Shown one piece after another: positions 55,169 to 62,690 of a stretch of 64,000 bases of DNA. Both the position numbers and the translations under genes were made by a program. The notes beneath the pieces were generated by a model that made no database searches, had not been told where the DNA came from, and saw nothing but the letters and a program-made list of their open reading frames with translations. Source of the DNA: Bacillota bacterium (GTDB lineage: Bacteria > Bacillota > Clostridia > Oscillospirales > Acutalibacteraceae); contig JAEWDK010000024.1 of assembly GCA_023390175.1 (NCBI GenBank), positions 620,001-684,000 of the forward strand. The letters are read 5' to 3'. Each line of letters opens with the position of its first letter. The stretch's first letter is position 1.

Positions 55169-55368
55169 GGCGTTTCTGAAAGCAGAAAAGCGGCGGATAT
55201 TTTCCTGCAAAAGTACGGCCGCAGGGAAAAAGCATGGGAATTTCGGATGTATTTCAGGCATTTCAACGCGTAAACGCCTTTTGCAGCAGAAACGAACCGG
55301 ATATTGAGTTTTCAGACAGACCCTGATAACCTGTAATTTATTATTTGAATATAAGAGAGGTAATTCAT

Positions 55369-55803
55369 ATGGCATACAGCGAAAAAGTAATGGATCATTT
55401 TGCGAATCCCCGTAATGTCGGTGAAATTCCCGACGCGAGCGGCGTTGGCGAAGTCGGCAACCCAAAGTGCGGCGATATCATGAGGATGTACATTAAGGTT
55501 GACGGCGATACCATTTCGGACGTAAAGTTCAAAACCTTCGGCTGCGGCGCAGCGATTGCAACCAGCTCAATGGCGACGGAGCTGATTAAAGGCAAGAAAA
55601 TTGAGGACGCCTTAAAGCTGACAAACAAAGCGGTTATGGAAGCGCTTGACGGGCTGCCGGCAGTTAAGGTGCACTGCTCCGTGCTTGCAGAACAGGCGAT
55701 TAAAGCTGCGGTTTCCGACTATTACAAGAAAAAGGGCATTGACCCGGCCCCGCTGGTCGGCGAGATTCCGGAATGTGAATCCTGTGCCTGTGACCTCCAT
55801 TAA
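55369..55803 (+). CDS. nifU: Fe-S cluster scaffold NifU/IscU
   Basis: Scaffold for cluster assembly partnered with NifS. 144 residues with the three conserved Cys regions (GNPKCGDIM, FGCGAAIATSS, VHCSVLAEQAI). It has an extra Cys-containing C-terminal tail (ECESCACDLH) seen in clostridial NifU-like proteins. Start is ATG 55369 after AGAGAGG; a longer frame begins 8 codons earlier. The 200-nt gap before it shows no gene. Confidence 0.93.
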   Translation: MAYSEKVMDHFANPRNVGEIPDASGVGEVGNPKCGDIMRMYIKVDGDTISDVKFKTFGCGAAIATSSMATELIKGKKIEDALKLTNKAVMEALDGLPAVKVHCSVLAEQAIKAAVSDYYKKKGIDPAPLVGEIPECESCACDLH

Positions 55804-55816
55804 TATGTCAAAAGAT

Positions 55817-55853
55817 AAACTCCTGGCCGGTATTTTCCGGCTCGGGAGTTTTT
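55817..55853. terminator. terminator after nifU
   Basis: Arms AAACTCC / GGGAGTTT with an inner CCGG/CCGG, followed by TTTGTTTT on the plus strand. Its U-tract abuts the stop codon of the convergent DUF4825 gene. Confidence 0.8.
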
Positions 55854-55856
55854 GTT

Positions 55857-56411
55857 TTACTGTGCTATTTTTTGAAAGGTCTTCTGAACATAACCGTCAT
55901 CCTGCAATTTGTCCTGCAAATTTGTTTTCCATACGTTTTTAGTAAGCAATCCGGCGGGGTTCTCCGCAACCGCGCCCTGCACCCCGCTGCGCGTTACCGT
56001 ATAGGTTTGATCATTAAAATGATACTTCAGCACCTGCAGGTTACCAATCAGAGCAAAAGCGGCTGTCGAATTGTAAATGACCGCTTTTTCCAGCTTTTGT
56101 ATTCCAACCTCCCCCGTGCTTTTACTGTAATTCACGGTTAATTCGAACAGCGCCGGATTTTGTTCAAATCCGTTCAAATATTGATTCAGCGGAAGCGCGT
56201 GAAATAAATTTATGTTGTTCGGTGCGTCGCCCATGTACTTGCTTTGATACGGAAGAATCGCTGCAAGGTCGTGGGTGGCCGGTTCCTGCTGTGCCATGCG
56301 GTAATTTTCCTGTGCCTGCCGCTGCTGCGGAAGATAGACCAGTTCGACCGCTGCAAGTAAGGCGACGGCGACCAATGCCAGAGCAATAATAATACGATTT
56401 CTATTCTTCAT
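55857..56411 (-). CDS. DUF4825-domain membrane-anchored protein
   Basis: 184 residues: one N-terminal transmembrane helix (IIIALALVAVALLAAVELVYL) and a DUF4825-type outer domain (LPYQSKYMGDAPNNINLFHALPL). Function unknown; the family is found in Firmicutes envelope-stress operons. It overlaps the preceding gene by 11 nt and is the last gene of the PadR-controlled operon. Confidence 0.82.
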   Translation of the reverse strand: MKNRNRIIIALALVAVALLAAVELVYLPQQRQAQENYRMAQQEPATHDLAAILPYQSKYMGDAPNNINLFHALPLNQYLNGFEQNPALFELTVNYSKSTGEVGIQKLEKAVIYNSTAAFALIGNLQVLKYHFNDQTYTVTRSGVQGAVAENPAGLLTKNVWKTNLQDKLQDDGYVQKTFQKIAQ

Positions 56412-57081
56412 TATCTTGTACCTCGTATTTTAAAACCAGGCCGGGCATTTTATTTACCACAAGCGGCAGGATTACGGTGAAAAACGGCACCGCATAAAGA
56501 ATTACAATGACAGCAAGCTCATACGGGCCGTTGATGCTGACCCTGCGCGCAAACCAAATGTTGCTGCCAAAATACAGCGCCGTGGTGGCAACCGAACACA
56601 CCAAAGCAAAAGCGATCCAAAAAATCCATATCATTTTTCGAATTTTATAAAAATGCTTCAAGTTGACATAAGATTTTTCATTCAGCCGATGCCCGTGTCC
56701 CTTACTGTTGTAACGAATATAAATAATTCCCGTAATAATCGCAATAAGGAAAAGCAGCGTACTTGCGGGAGTACCGATATGAACCATAAGCATGGGGATG
56801 GAAATAATGCAGGCGCTGATTAAATAAATTAAAACCCACTGAAGCCATTCCCGCCAAAACTGATAACTATAGATTTCTTTATTACCGTCAATCAAGCCGT
56901 CAACTGAAGTGATGCTTTGCTTCACCCGTTCAATTGCTTCCGTTTCGTTCAGACCCGCCAGAACTAAATCGTCCTTTCTTGATTGCAGGTTGCCGAAGAT
57001 TTCCTCTTTCAGTTCTTTGATTTGTTTGGTTTCCCTATAATGCGAAAACAATGAGTTTACATAATTATTCAGCTCATTCAT
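56401..57081 (-). CDS. HAAS/permease-prefix-domain membrane protein
   Basis: About 226 residues. The N-terminal 65 residues are a helical permease-prefix/HAAS-like domain (SHYRETKQIKELKEEIFGNLQSRKDDL...GLNETEAIERV). Four transmembrane helices follow. ATG 57079-57081 lies after GGAGGGG and overlaps the end of the PadR gene by 8 nt. Likely a PadR-repressed envelope protein; molecular role unknown. Confidence 0.82.
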   Translation of the reverse strand: MNELNNYVNSLFSHYRETKQIKELKEEIFGNLQSRKDDLVLAGLNETEAIERVKQSITSVDGLIDGNKEIYSYQFWREWLQWVLIYLISACIISIPMLMVHIGTPASTLLFLIAIITGIIYIRYNSKGHGHRLNEKSYVNLKHFYKIRKMIWIFWIAFALVCSVATTALYFGSNIWFARRVSINGPYELAVIVILYAVPFFTVILPLVVNKMPGLVLKYEVQDNEE

Positions 57082-57421
57082 TGTGTTCCCCTCCTTCAAT
57101 CAGACGGTCAATTAATTTCCGTGCAATTTTCCACTGAGTGATTGACTGTTGATACGCTTTGCTGCCTGATTCTGTTATTTTATAATACTTTCGTCTTCCG
57201 CCCTGGCTTTCGTCGCCCCAATATGCTGTGATCAGCCCCTGTGACTCAAGCCGTTTTAAGCTGGTATAAAGCGAAGGTTCCTTCAGTTCATATGCACCCT
57301 CACTGTTTACACTGATTGACTTTACAATCTCATAGCCGTAATTATCCCCTTCGCTGAGCACGCGCAAAATCATAGTGTCAATATGCCCGCGTATGAAATC
57401 GCTGCTGATGTTCTCCCCCAT
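57074..57421 (-). CDS. PadR-family transcriptional regulator
   Basis: 115 residues: winged-helix N-terminal domain (SSDFIRGHIDTMILRVLSEGDNYGYEI, wing with YWGDESQGGRRKYY) and a C-terminal dimerisation helix. Start ATG 57419-57421 has GAGGTG at 6 nt; an earlier GTG lies within that site. It heads a three-gene operon with the permease-prefix and DUF4825 genes. Paralogue of the regulator at 4117-4437. Confidence 0.92.
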   Translation of the reverse strand: MGENISSDFIRGHIDTMILRVLSEGDNYGYEIVKSISVNSEGAYELKEPSLYTSLKRLESQGLITAYWGDESQGGRRKYYKITESGSKAYQQSITQWKIARKLIDRLIEGGEHNE

Positions 57422-57443
57422 TTTCTTCACCTCGTCTTATAGT

Positions 57444-57472
57444 ATAATATCACATATTACTATGCGTGTCAA
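57444..57472 (-). promoter_or_regulatory. SigA promoter with PadR-like operator
   Basis: TTGACA (57467-57472)-N17-TATTAT (57444-57449) on the minus strand. A perfect palindrome TAATAT-GTG-ATATTA (57445-57459) overlaps the -10 box, fitting autorepression by the PadR protein it serves. Confidence 0.8.
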
Positions 57473-57493
57473 TGTAATATGTATAAAACAATA

Positions 57494-57538
57494 AAGAACC
57501 ACATCAGAGCTGGTCAATTCAGTTCTCATGTGGTTCTT
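57494..57538. terminator. long hairpin, probable terminator
   Basis: Perfect 11-bp arms AAGAACCACAT / ATGTGGTTCTT around a 23-nt loop, with U-rich exits on both strands. It lies upstream of the PadR operon and could end a minus-strand transcript coming from 57.5-57.8 kb. Confidence 0.65.
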
Positions 57539-57547
57539 ATATTACTT

Positions 57548-57799
57548 TTATTCATTTATGAAGCAGCTGTTGTACTTCCTGTTCCCTGCCAAATAAAACG
57601 CATCCGCCACTGTGTTCCCTGGAAAGAGTCCGCTTTCGTTCAGCCTGTGGAATAACGGGGATTGTAAGGCATCGATTAAACTGCCATCCTTCAGATTCGT
57701 ATCGGAATAAGGAGAAAACTTGTGTATTTCATAAACGCATCGGCCCGCAAAAAAACAAGCTGCAACAAGGATACTATTAGATAAGCAATCACCCTGCAT
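57548..57799 (-). CDS. doubtful small open frame
   Basis: 83 codons with no recognised similarity, no clear ribosome site and a mixed composition (Cys at several places, no clear domain). The only support is the hairpin just downstream. It may be non-coding. Confidence 0.25.
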   Translation of the reverse strand: MQGDCLSNSILVAACFFAGRCVYEIHKFSPYSDTNLKDGSLIDALQSPLFHRLNESGLFPGNTVADAFYLAGNRKYNSCFINE

Positions 57800-57993
57800 T
57801 CCAGCTCTGTTTTTTGCCGTTAAAATACTCCCTTATCATCGGCACAATGTAAAAAAGTCAAGACCCATATCAGAATTATGTGGCCGAGTGCATCAGAAAA
57901 ATCACCGGAATCGTGTCCTTATCATAAAGTAATGGTTAGAGGGCGTACAAATGGTGCCACCATAAACTTTCACCTATCGCAGGAATAACAACC

Positions 57994-58047
57994 AAGGAGT
58001 CCCTGATTAAAATCAAAGTCTGCAAAGATTGATTCAGTGACTCCCTT
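57994..58047 (+). promoter_or_regulatory. hairpin in the leader of the holin-like gene
   Basis: Imperfect inverted repeat: AAGGAGTCCCTGA pairs with TCAGTGACTCCCTT in about 12 bp, interrupted by one bulge and one mismatch. It ends 9 nt before the GGAGG ribosome site of the next gene. The rest of 57800-57993 shows no gene. Confidence 0.5.
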
Positions 58048-58067
58048 ACGCTACAGGAGGAACTGTA

Positions 58068-58367
58068 ATGAATGATTTTTTTGCTTGGAAAACAATAGCG
58101 ACTTTTACCGGTTGTGTGGCAACAACTGCATTAATCACCCAGTTTATTAAGACGCTGCCGTTTTTAAAGAACATCGCCACACAATGGGTGTCGTATGTGC
58201 TTGCCGTAATCCTGCTGCTTGGCGCAACATACTTTACCGGAGCCCTGACATGGGAGTCCGGTGTGCTGATTCCCTTAAATGCAGTGATTATCGCACTAAG
58301 TGCAAACGGGGCCTATTCCGCGGTAAAAAGAGCATCCGCCACGAAAACAGCAAAAAAGGATAAATGA
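58068..58367 (+). CDS. holin-like small membrane protein
   Basis: 99 residues with three hydrophobic helices (TIATFTGCVATTALITQFI, VSYVLAVILLLGATYFTGAL, VLIPLNAVIIALSANGAY) and a Lys-rich tail. Size, topology and basic end resemble phage-type holin-like proteins that occur singly in clostridial chromosomes, but no lysin or phage gene is adjacent. GGAGG precedes ATG. Confidence 0.65.
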   Translation: MNDFFAWKTIATFTGCVATTALITQFIKTLPFLKNIATQWVSYVLAVILLLGATYFTGALTWESGVLIPLNAVIIALSANGAYSAVKRASATKTAKKDK

Positions 58368-58488
58368 AATAGCAAATTTCGATTAATCCACTTTCCAGGC
58401 TCATTGAACTCTATTTTATAATCCTTAGAAAAAGCAGCTACATCATAATCGAATTAAAACAGCAAAGATGAATTCACTTAACATGAAT

Positions 58489-58525
58489 AAATCTCCCGCC
58501 TGCCAATGAAGCAGACGGGAGATTT
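58489..58525. terminator. bidirectional terminator
   Basis: Arms AAATCTCCCG / CGGGAGATTT with an inner TGC/GCA pairing, between the convergent holin-like and zinc-ribbon genes. Confidence 0.85.
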
Positions 58526-58553
58526 TACGTACCTCAAATCAACATTCTTAAAA

Positions 58554-58826
58554 TTATCTTTGCTTTGTGAAGCATTCGCTGCAATAAACCGGACGGTCAT
58601 CTCTGGGCTGGAACGGAACCTTGCAGGTTTTTCCGCAGGAAGCACAAACCGCATCGTACATCTCGCGCTGGGGTCTTCCGGCGTTTTTGCGGGCACTGCG
58701 GCAGGCTTTGCATCTTTGCGGCTCATTTGTAAATCCTTTTTCAGCGAAAAAGTCCTGCTCGCTGGCAGTAAATACGAATTCTTGTCCGCAATCCTTGCAT
58801 GTGAGAGTTTTGTCTTTGTTAAACAA
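58554..58826 (-). CDS. zinc-ribbon protein with two paired CxxC modules (copy 2)
   Basis: 90 residues, clearly paralogous to 25762-26037: CKDCGQEFVFTASEQDFFAEKG, CKACRSARKN, CASCGKTCKVPFQP, YCSECF. The eight zinc-ligand cysteines are conserved. It ends in KQR rather than MREE. The leader lacks the tRNA-like element found at copy 1. Confidence 0.88.
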   Translation of the reverse strand: MFNKDKTLTCKDCGQEFVFTASEQDFFAEKGFTNEPQRCKACRSARKNAGRPQREMYDAVCASCGKTCKVPFQPRDDRPVYCSECFTKQR

Positions 58827-59024
58827 TTGATTTACCTCATTTTTTTAATATATGTCCGACCATGAGATCAGTCACTGTTCAAATTATAACTGAAGCATTG
58901 ATACATGTCAATTTTTAAATTACAGAAAAATAAAGAATTCGCTGTATATTTTCAACAAAATCTTAAATAGTTTTAATTTACAAGAGTCTAAAATAACAGA
59001 AATATGTCCGATAAATATTCCCTT

Positions 59025-59201
59025 TTAATCCAACGTACTTCTCATTTGATCGGCATACCTTCTCATATCATCGATTGATTTTATTTTATCAGCATTTTTA
59101 TTAATTTCTTCTTTCACTTCCAGCGGTAAAGAATCAAAGTAGTTTGCTGCTGACATGTCACCGTTAAAATCTTTGTTCCATCCGCCATACGTGTTTTTCA
59201 T
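59025..59201 (-). CDS. small hydrophilic protein (58 residues)
   Basis: Frame MKNTYGGWNKDFNGDMSAAN onward, with a central DSLPLEVKEEINKNAD segment and a charged helical end (SIDDMRRYADQMRS). GGGGTGA lies upstream of the ATG. No function recognised; the composition and ribosome site support a real gene, similar in kind to short conserved clostridial proteins. Confidence 0.6.
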   Translation of the reverse strand: MKNTYGGWNKDFNGDMSAANYFDSLPLEVKEEINKNADKIKSIDDMRRYADQMRSTLD

Positions 59202-59357
59202 AGAATCACCCCGCGATTAGCTTTGACGGAATTCAGAAAAAGATGACTGGTAAATACTATAAGAATATGTTGCGGTGCCCTGTTCCTTTGTATTAACTGA
59301 AAAATAGATTTGTCAAACACTCGGCAATCAGCCAAGGCTCTGCTTCAAACAAAACCA

Positions 59358-59606
59358 TTATTCCTTTTTTACGGGATTTGCCCAGCCCCATTTTCTGCAC
59401 TTAGGGCATTTTACAAATTTGCTTCCCATATTATGAATTGATAAAACAGCTTTCCATGTTGGCAGACTGAATTTCTCACTGCATTTTCCGCATTTATAAT
59501 CAAAATAACGTGTTCGCCAGCTTTGCATAATATAGGCAAAAATTAAGATTAAGCCGATAATTATAATTTTTCTACCATATTCCGGCACAGAAACATCTTC
59601 TTTCAA
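59358..59606 (-). CDS. small membrane protein with a C-terminal zinc ribbon
   Basis: One transmembrane helix (KIIIIGLILIFAYIM) followed by a CGKC...CPKC ribbon (YKCGKCSEKFSLPTW and KCPKCRKWGWANPVKK). The open frame continues to 59654, but its first codons fall inside the terminator of tRNA-Met, so I place the start at or after TTG 59606. No ribosome site is convincing, so the exact start is uncertain. Function unknown. Confidence 0.55.
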   Translation of the reverse strand: MKEDVSVPEYGRKIIIIGLILIFAYIMQSWRTRYFDYKCGKCSEKFSLPTWKAVLSIHNMGSKFVKCPKCRKWGWANPVKKE

Positions 59607-59618
59607 TTGGTATCGCGT

Positions 59619-59667
59619 AAAAACAAAAAGCCGCATTAAACAGCTGAATAACAACTATTTAATGCGG
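59619..59667 (-). terminator. terminator of tRNA-Met
   Basis: Arms CCGCATTAAA / TTTAATGCGG with a following CTTTTTGTTTTT on the minus strand. Confidence 0.8.
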
Positions 59668-59675
59668 TTTCCACT

Positions 59676-59752
59676 TGGTGGGCCATCAAGGACTCGAACC
59701 TTGGACCGACCGGTTATGAGCCGGTTGCTCTAACCAACTGAGCTAATGGCCC
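59676..59752 (-). tRNA. tRNA-Met (anticodon CAT)
   Basis: Cloverleaf with acceptor GGGCCAT/ATGGCCC, anticodon stem ACCGG/CCGGT around CTCATAA, T-arm CAAGG/CCTTG with TTCGAGT, and encoded CCA. It could instead be the lysidine-modified tRNA-Ile (also CAT); the sequence alone does not decide, and tilS is present at 45.6 kb. Elongator Met is the default call. Confidence 0.9.
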
Positions 59753-59757
59753 GCTTA

Positions 59758-59967
59758 TAAAAATGCCGCCGTAACCATAACGACGGCATTTTGAATTCCA
59801 CAAACTGGGTTCGAAGCAATTTCGTCTGCACTCACTTCAATGAGGTTCAACGCTCCAAAGAACCCGGCAATTTTGGGGATACTTCACACATCGTTATGAC
59901 CGGCTATTGTCCAGCCAAGCGGCCTTATAAACCATTAAAACATTAAACGCTTCCAAAATTCAAGCGC
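59758..59967 (-). ncRNA. structured non-coding RNA, possibly 6S RNA
   Basis: About 205 nt between a clear promoter and a strong terminator (arms ATGCCGTCGTTA / TTACGGCGGCAT then TTTTT, 59758-59793) with no reading frame of note. It contains a long interrupted stem (GGGTTC/GAACCC, GGAGC/GCTTC, CTCA/TGAG in order towards the tip) and an 8-bp pairing AATTTTGG/CCAAAATT in its 5' half. Length, SigA-type promoter and hairpin-rich layout suggest 6S RNA, but I cannot confirm the family. Confidence 0.6.
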
Positions 59968-59973
59968 TTGTTT

Positions 59974-60002
59974 ATAATACCACAATTTATCCGAAAGTGC
60001 AA
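59974..60002 (-). promoter_or_regulatory. promoter of the structured RNA
   Basis: TTGCAC (59997-60002)-N17-TATTAT (59974-59979) on the minus strand, predicting a start near 59967. Confidence 0.75.
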
Positions 60003-60036
60003 TCCCCTGTTTGCAATAATAATACCGACCGATATC

Positions 60037-60054
60037 TTTTGTTTATTCCCACTC
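60037..60054. repeat. attachment-like direct repeat, distal copy
   Basis: TTTTGTTTATTCCCACTC, identical over 18 bp to 62687-62704, which is the 3' end of guaA. On the minus strand this copy still reads ATT GAG TGG GAA TAA (Ile-Glu-Trp-Glu-stop), the exact C-terminus of GuaA. It marks the old 3' end of guaA displaced by an insertion. Confidence 0.8.
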
Positions 60055-60175
60055 AATTCTTGAAGAACTGTCCTGGGTGCTTTGCGATAATTTCCAATGT
60101 CACATTTTGTCCTCATTTTACATTTTTGTATATATATACTTTGTTGTAAAAATAAATGGAGTCATTCTTTTTCAT

Positions 60176-60763
60176 CTATATAGTGTAGCTACTAACAAAA
60201 TGCTCTTGAAATTCTTTTTCTGTATATGTAAATACATTTTTAAAACAGTATTTTTTAAATCGTTCTAATCCAAATTTAATTTGATCACCACCGCCTAGTG
60301 CCATTAAACGTTTTCCGATTTCATCTCTTGATTTTGATTCTTGTACATGTTTTGATGGACAATTAATTGTATTTTCAAAATTACTCTCTTGGTTATATAC
60401 TAAAATATAATCTATATTTTCACGGGTATAACTAATTCCCTTATTTATTATATCAGTAACAATTAACATACTATCAAAAATCTTACCCCTTACATCAAAA
60501 CATTTCCCCCGATCCATAAATCCATTTTTAAACTCTATAAACACCATTTTCCCATCAGGGTGAATAAACAATGCGTCATTTGACCTTGGATTTTCACATA
60601 AACTTAAGTCTCTAATGTATTCATCTTTTACGTGATCAAAGTTAACTACTGCTAACGAAGATTCAGTCATATAATAATCAGTACCGTCATGATTATCTTT
60701 AGAAGTATCTTTTAAAGTTGAAACATTATGCTCAAATATTCCATAATCCTCAGTTTTAATCAT
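60176..60763 (-). CDS. putative PD-(D/E)xK-type effector paired with an AAA ATPase
   Basis: 195 residues, not assignable to a named family. A D-(x13)-E-x-K arrangement (Asp63 in SNDALFIHPDGK; Glu77 and Lys79 in MVFIEFKNG), with a beta strand before the ExK, matches the core of PD-(D/E)xK nucleases. ATG 60761-60763 has AGAGG 7 nt upstream and overlaps the ATPase stop codon by 8 nt, so the two proteins are probably made in fixed ratio. The role as nuclease effector of a defence pair is inference. Confidence 0.75.
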   Translation of the reverse strand: MIKTEDYGIFEHNVSTLKDTSKDNHDGTDYYMTESSLAVVNFDHVKDEYIRDLSLCENPRSNDALFIHPDGKMVFIEFKNGFMDRGKCFDVRGKIFDSMLIVTDIINKGISYTRENIDYILVYNQESNFENTINCPSKHVQESKSRDEIGKRLMALGGGDQIKFGLERFKKYCFKNVFTYTEKEFQEHFVSSYTI

Positions 60764-62036
60764 CGCTGTACCTCTCATTTTCCAAATCCTGCAATGGTCT
60801 GGCTAATTTTTGGTAAATTTCTTCAATATTAGCTGTAACATCAACAATATTAGATTTTACGTCCATATTTTCTGCCATATAATATTTACATTTATCAGCA
60901 ATATTATATTTTGCAGAATAAACCTCAATAGCGTGCAAAAAATATGGACTGTGAGTATTTAGCAAAATGTGCATATTAAACGCTTTTTGTATAAGCACTA
61001 TCAATTCAGCAAAAACTAGTTGCCATTCTGGGTGCAAATGTATTTCAGGTTCATCTAAGACAATTGTTCCATTATCTTCCAGATTTCCATTGGCTAATAA
61101 AGTTTTTAATATTACAAATGTCTTTAAACCAGTTGATATATTTTTGACATCTAATACAGCGTCGGAATTCTTCCTTTTATATCCATAATCTATTCTTTTA
61201 TCACGCACTATTTCGCCACTACAAACTGTATTAATTTTTTCCATTATTGAATCAATTTTCTTTGTAGTAATAATCTCATTTAGAGCATTCTGTATGCTTG
61301 AATCGTTATGCATTGTAAGTTTTTTTCTTAGGTGTGCTCTATGTGATCCGTAGTTATTTGTTGAGAAAAGTGTAGAATATCCATTTAGATCATCGAGCGC
61401 AAATGGATCATCCAAATAAATAATTTCTGTATTTAAACTAAAACTATTCACAATCTGTTGAACTTCATTGTTTTTGACTATCACCTTAACAGTTTTATCT
61501 TTTATTTTTAATTTAATTTCACTTGATTCATCGGGAAAATATATATTATTAATTTGATTATTAAACTCTGATTCCAGTTTTTTCTGCAATACAGTCTTAA
61601 ATATTTCTTCATCAGATATATTTAAGATCTGAATAACTTTTTCCACAACGTCATCCATAGAATCATTTTTTGTATATTTTTTAAAGTTTGGATCGCTTTG
61701 AACAAAGCTCTGAATTATAAATTGATGTAAAAGCTGTTCGTTGCTAAGAAAATCGTCTTTATTATTTAGAATGTCCTCTGCAATTTTCCTAGTATCAACC
61801 CGTTTTGTATACCGATTTGTATTATAAAAATATGCATTATCTAAAAATCTTTCAATGGTATAACCGCGTTCGGTATTTATTTGCTGATTAATTTTATAAA
61901 AGCTATTGAATATACAGAAAAGGACTTTTCCTATTGTACTTTTACCTGTATTATTCTCACCAGCAATAACCGTTATTCCATTAAGTTCAATCTTTGCATC
62001 CGCAATCTTGCCTAAATTCTTTAGAGTTAAAAGCAT
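60756..62036 (-). CDS. AAA/ABC-type ATPase of a putative two-gene defence system
   Basis: 426 residues. Walker A GENNTGKST at 26-34 close to the N-terminus (AAA_15/OLD-like layout), a signature-like ISTGLK near 300, Walker B TIVLDEPEIHLHPEW near 324-335 and the LNTHSPYF switch at about 358-366. The 40-280 insert is helical. No Toprim or HNH domain is fused, unlike OLD nucleases; the catalytic part is presumably the downstream gene. Strong GAGGAGGG ribosome site. AT-rich codon use marks horizontal origin. Confidence 0.85.
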   Translation of the reverse strand: MLLTLKNLGKIADAKIELNGITVIAGENNTGKSTIGKVLFCIFNSFYKINQQINTERGYTIERFLDNAYFYNTNRYTKRVDTRKIAEDILNNKDDFLSNEQLLHQFIIQSFVQSDPNFKKYTKNDSMDDVVEKVIQILNISDEEIFKTVLQKKLESEFNNQINNIYFPDESSEIKLKIKDKTVKVIVKNNEVQQIVNSFSLNTEIIYLDDPFALDDLNGYSTLFSTNNYGSHRAHLRKKLTMHNDSSIQNALNEIITTKKIDSIMEKINTVCSGEIVRDKRIDYGYKRKNSDAVLDVKNISTGLKTFVILKTLLANGNLEDNGTIVLDEPEIHLHPEWQLVFAELIVLIQKAFNMHILLNTHSPYFLHAIEVYSAKYNIADKCKYYMAENMDVKSNIVDVTANIEEIYQKLARPLQDLENERYSDD

Positions 62037-62058
62037 CTGCTTGCCCTCCTCATGTAAT

Positions 62059-62084
62059 ATAGCATTGTATTAATATAATGCTAT
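62059..62084. promoter_or_regulatory. inverted repeat in front of the ATPase gene
   Basis: Perfect 8-bp arms ATAGCATT / AATGCTAT with a 10-nt centre, 7 nt upstream of the ATPase ribosome site. It may be an operator or a leader hairpin; no regulator gene is in the island. Confidence 0.55.
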
Positions 62085-62387
62085 CTTTGACGAATATATG
62101 ATTTTTAATTCTCTGGCCTGCATACTATTTTAAAAAATTTAAAGTCATAGGTGAAAATATAACACATCACCATAGCAGTAGACAAAAATATAGTACTTGT
62201 TGTCAACTTTTGAGATATGCCGCGTACTGAATTTACATATACTCTTTCTCATATATTTTACTACGAAATACAAATAAAAGAAATACATTTGCTTAATTCT
62301 AATTGAATTTTTGGTTCTAATACGTGTTAATTTTCTTATAGTTTATAATTATGACTATTCATATCATTAATAATTAAAGATTCTCAA
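62085..62387. other. AT-rich island segment without a gene
   Basis: Roughly 300 bp of A/T-rich sequence with many stops in all frames. It may hold the ATPase promoter (minus strand), but I see no consensus pair. No further feature is visible. Confidence 0.5.
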
Positions 62388-62528
62388 ATGTTCTCTGATT
62401 TACTAAATTGGGAGAGAATGGATTATCAATATAACTCTTGTTTATCAAAATATAAAGGCAGTACAGACAAAGCAATTAAAGAATCAATGGAATATTTAGC
62501 ATCTCTCAAAGAAAAAATAGAATTGTAG
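62388..62528 (+). pseudogene. short open frame, possible gene remnant
   Basis: 46 codons from ATG (MFSDLLNWERMDYQYNSC...), ending in a helical, charged segment (IKESMEYLASLKEKIEL). No ribosome site. It could be the decayed end of a former island gene; coding status is uncertain. Confidence 0.25.
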
Positions 62529-62648
62529 CTTCAAAGCTCTTTGGTTCTGCTTGATATGTCAACGGGGCTAAAAGTTAGAGTTAATCCTGATTATTCAAAA
62601 TATTTATAAAGTTGTGTACTCAAAATGCACTCAAAGGCAAAAAAATAA

Positions 62649-62690
62649 CCCCGAAAGCCTAGTAAAATCAAGGCTTCCGGGGATTTTTTT
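62649..62690. terminator. terminator of guaA
   Basis: Arms CCCCGAAAGCCT / AGGCTTCCGGGG (one mismatch) with A- and U-runs on both sides, just past the guaA stop and inside the island boundary. Confidence 0.85.

Noticed and set aside
57548..57799. Confident gene call for the 83-codon frame
   Set aside because: No ribosome site, no recognisable domain and odd composition; listed only with low confidence.
58068..58367. Prophage remnant around the holin-like gene
   Set aside because: No lysin, capsid, terminase or integrase gene nearby; a single holin-like membrane protein is not sufficient.
60176..62036. Assignment to OLD/Gabija, Septu or PARIS
   Set aside because: The ATPase has no fused Toprim domain, and the partner shows neither HNH nor Toprim motifs; only a D-E-x-K core is visible.
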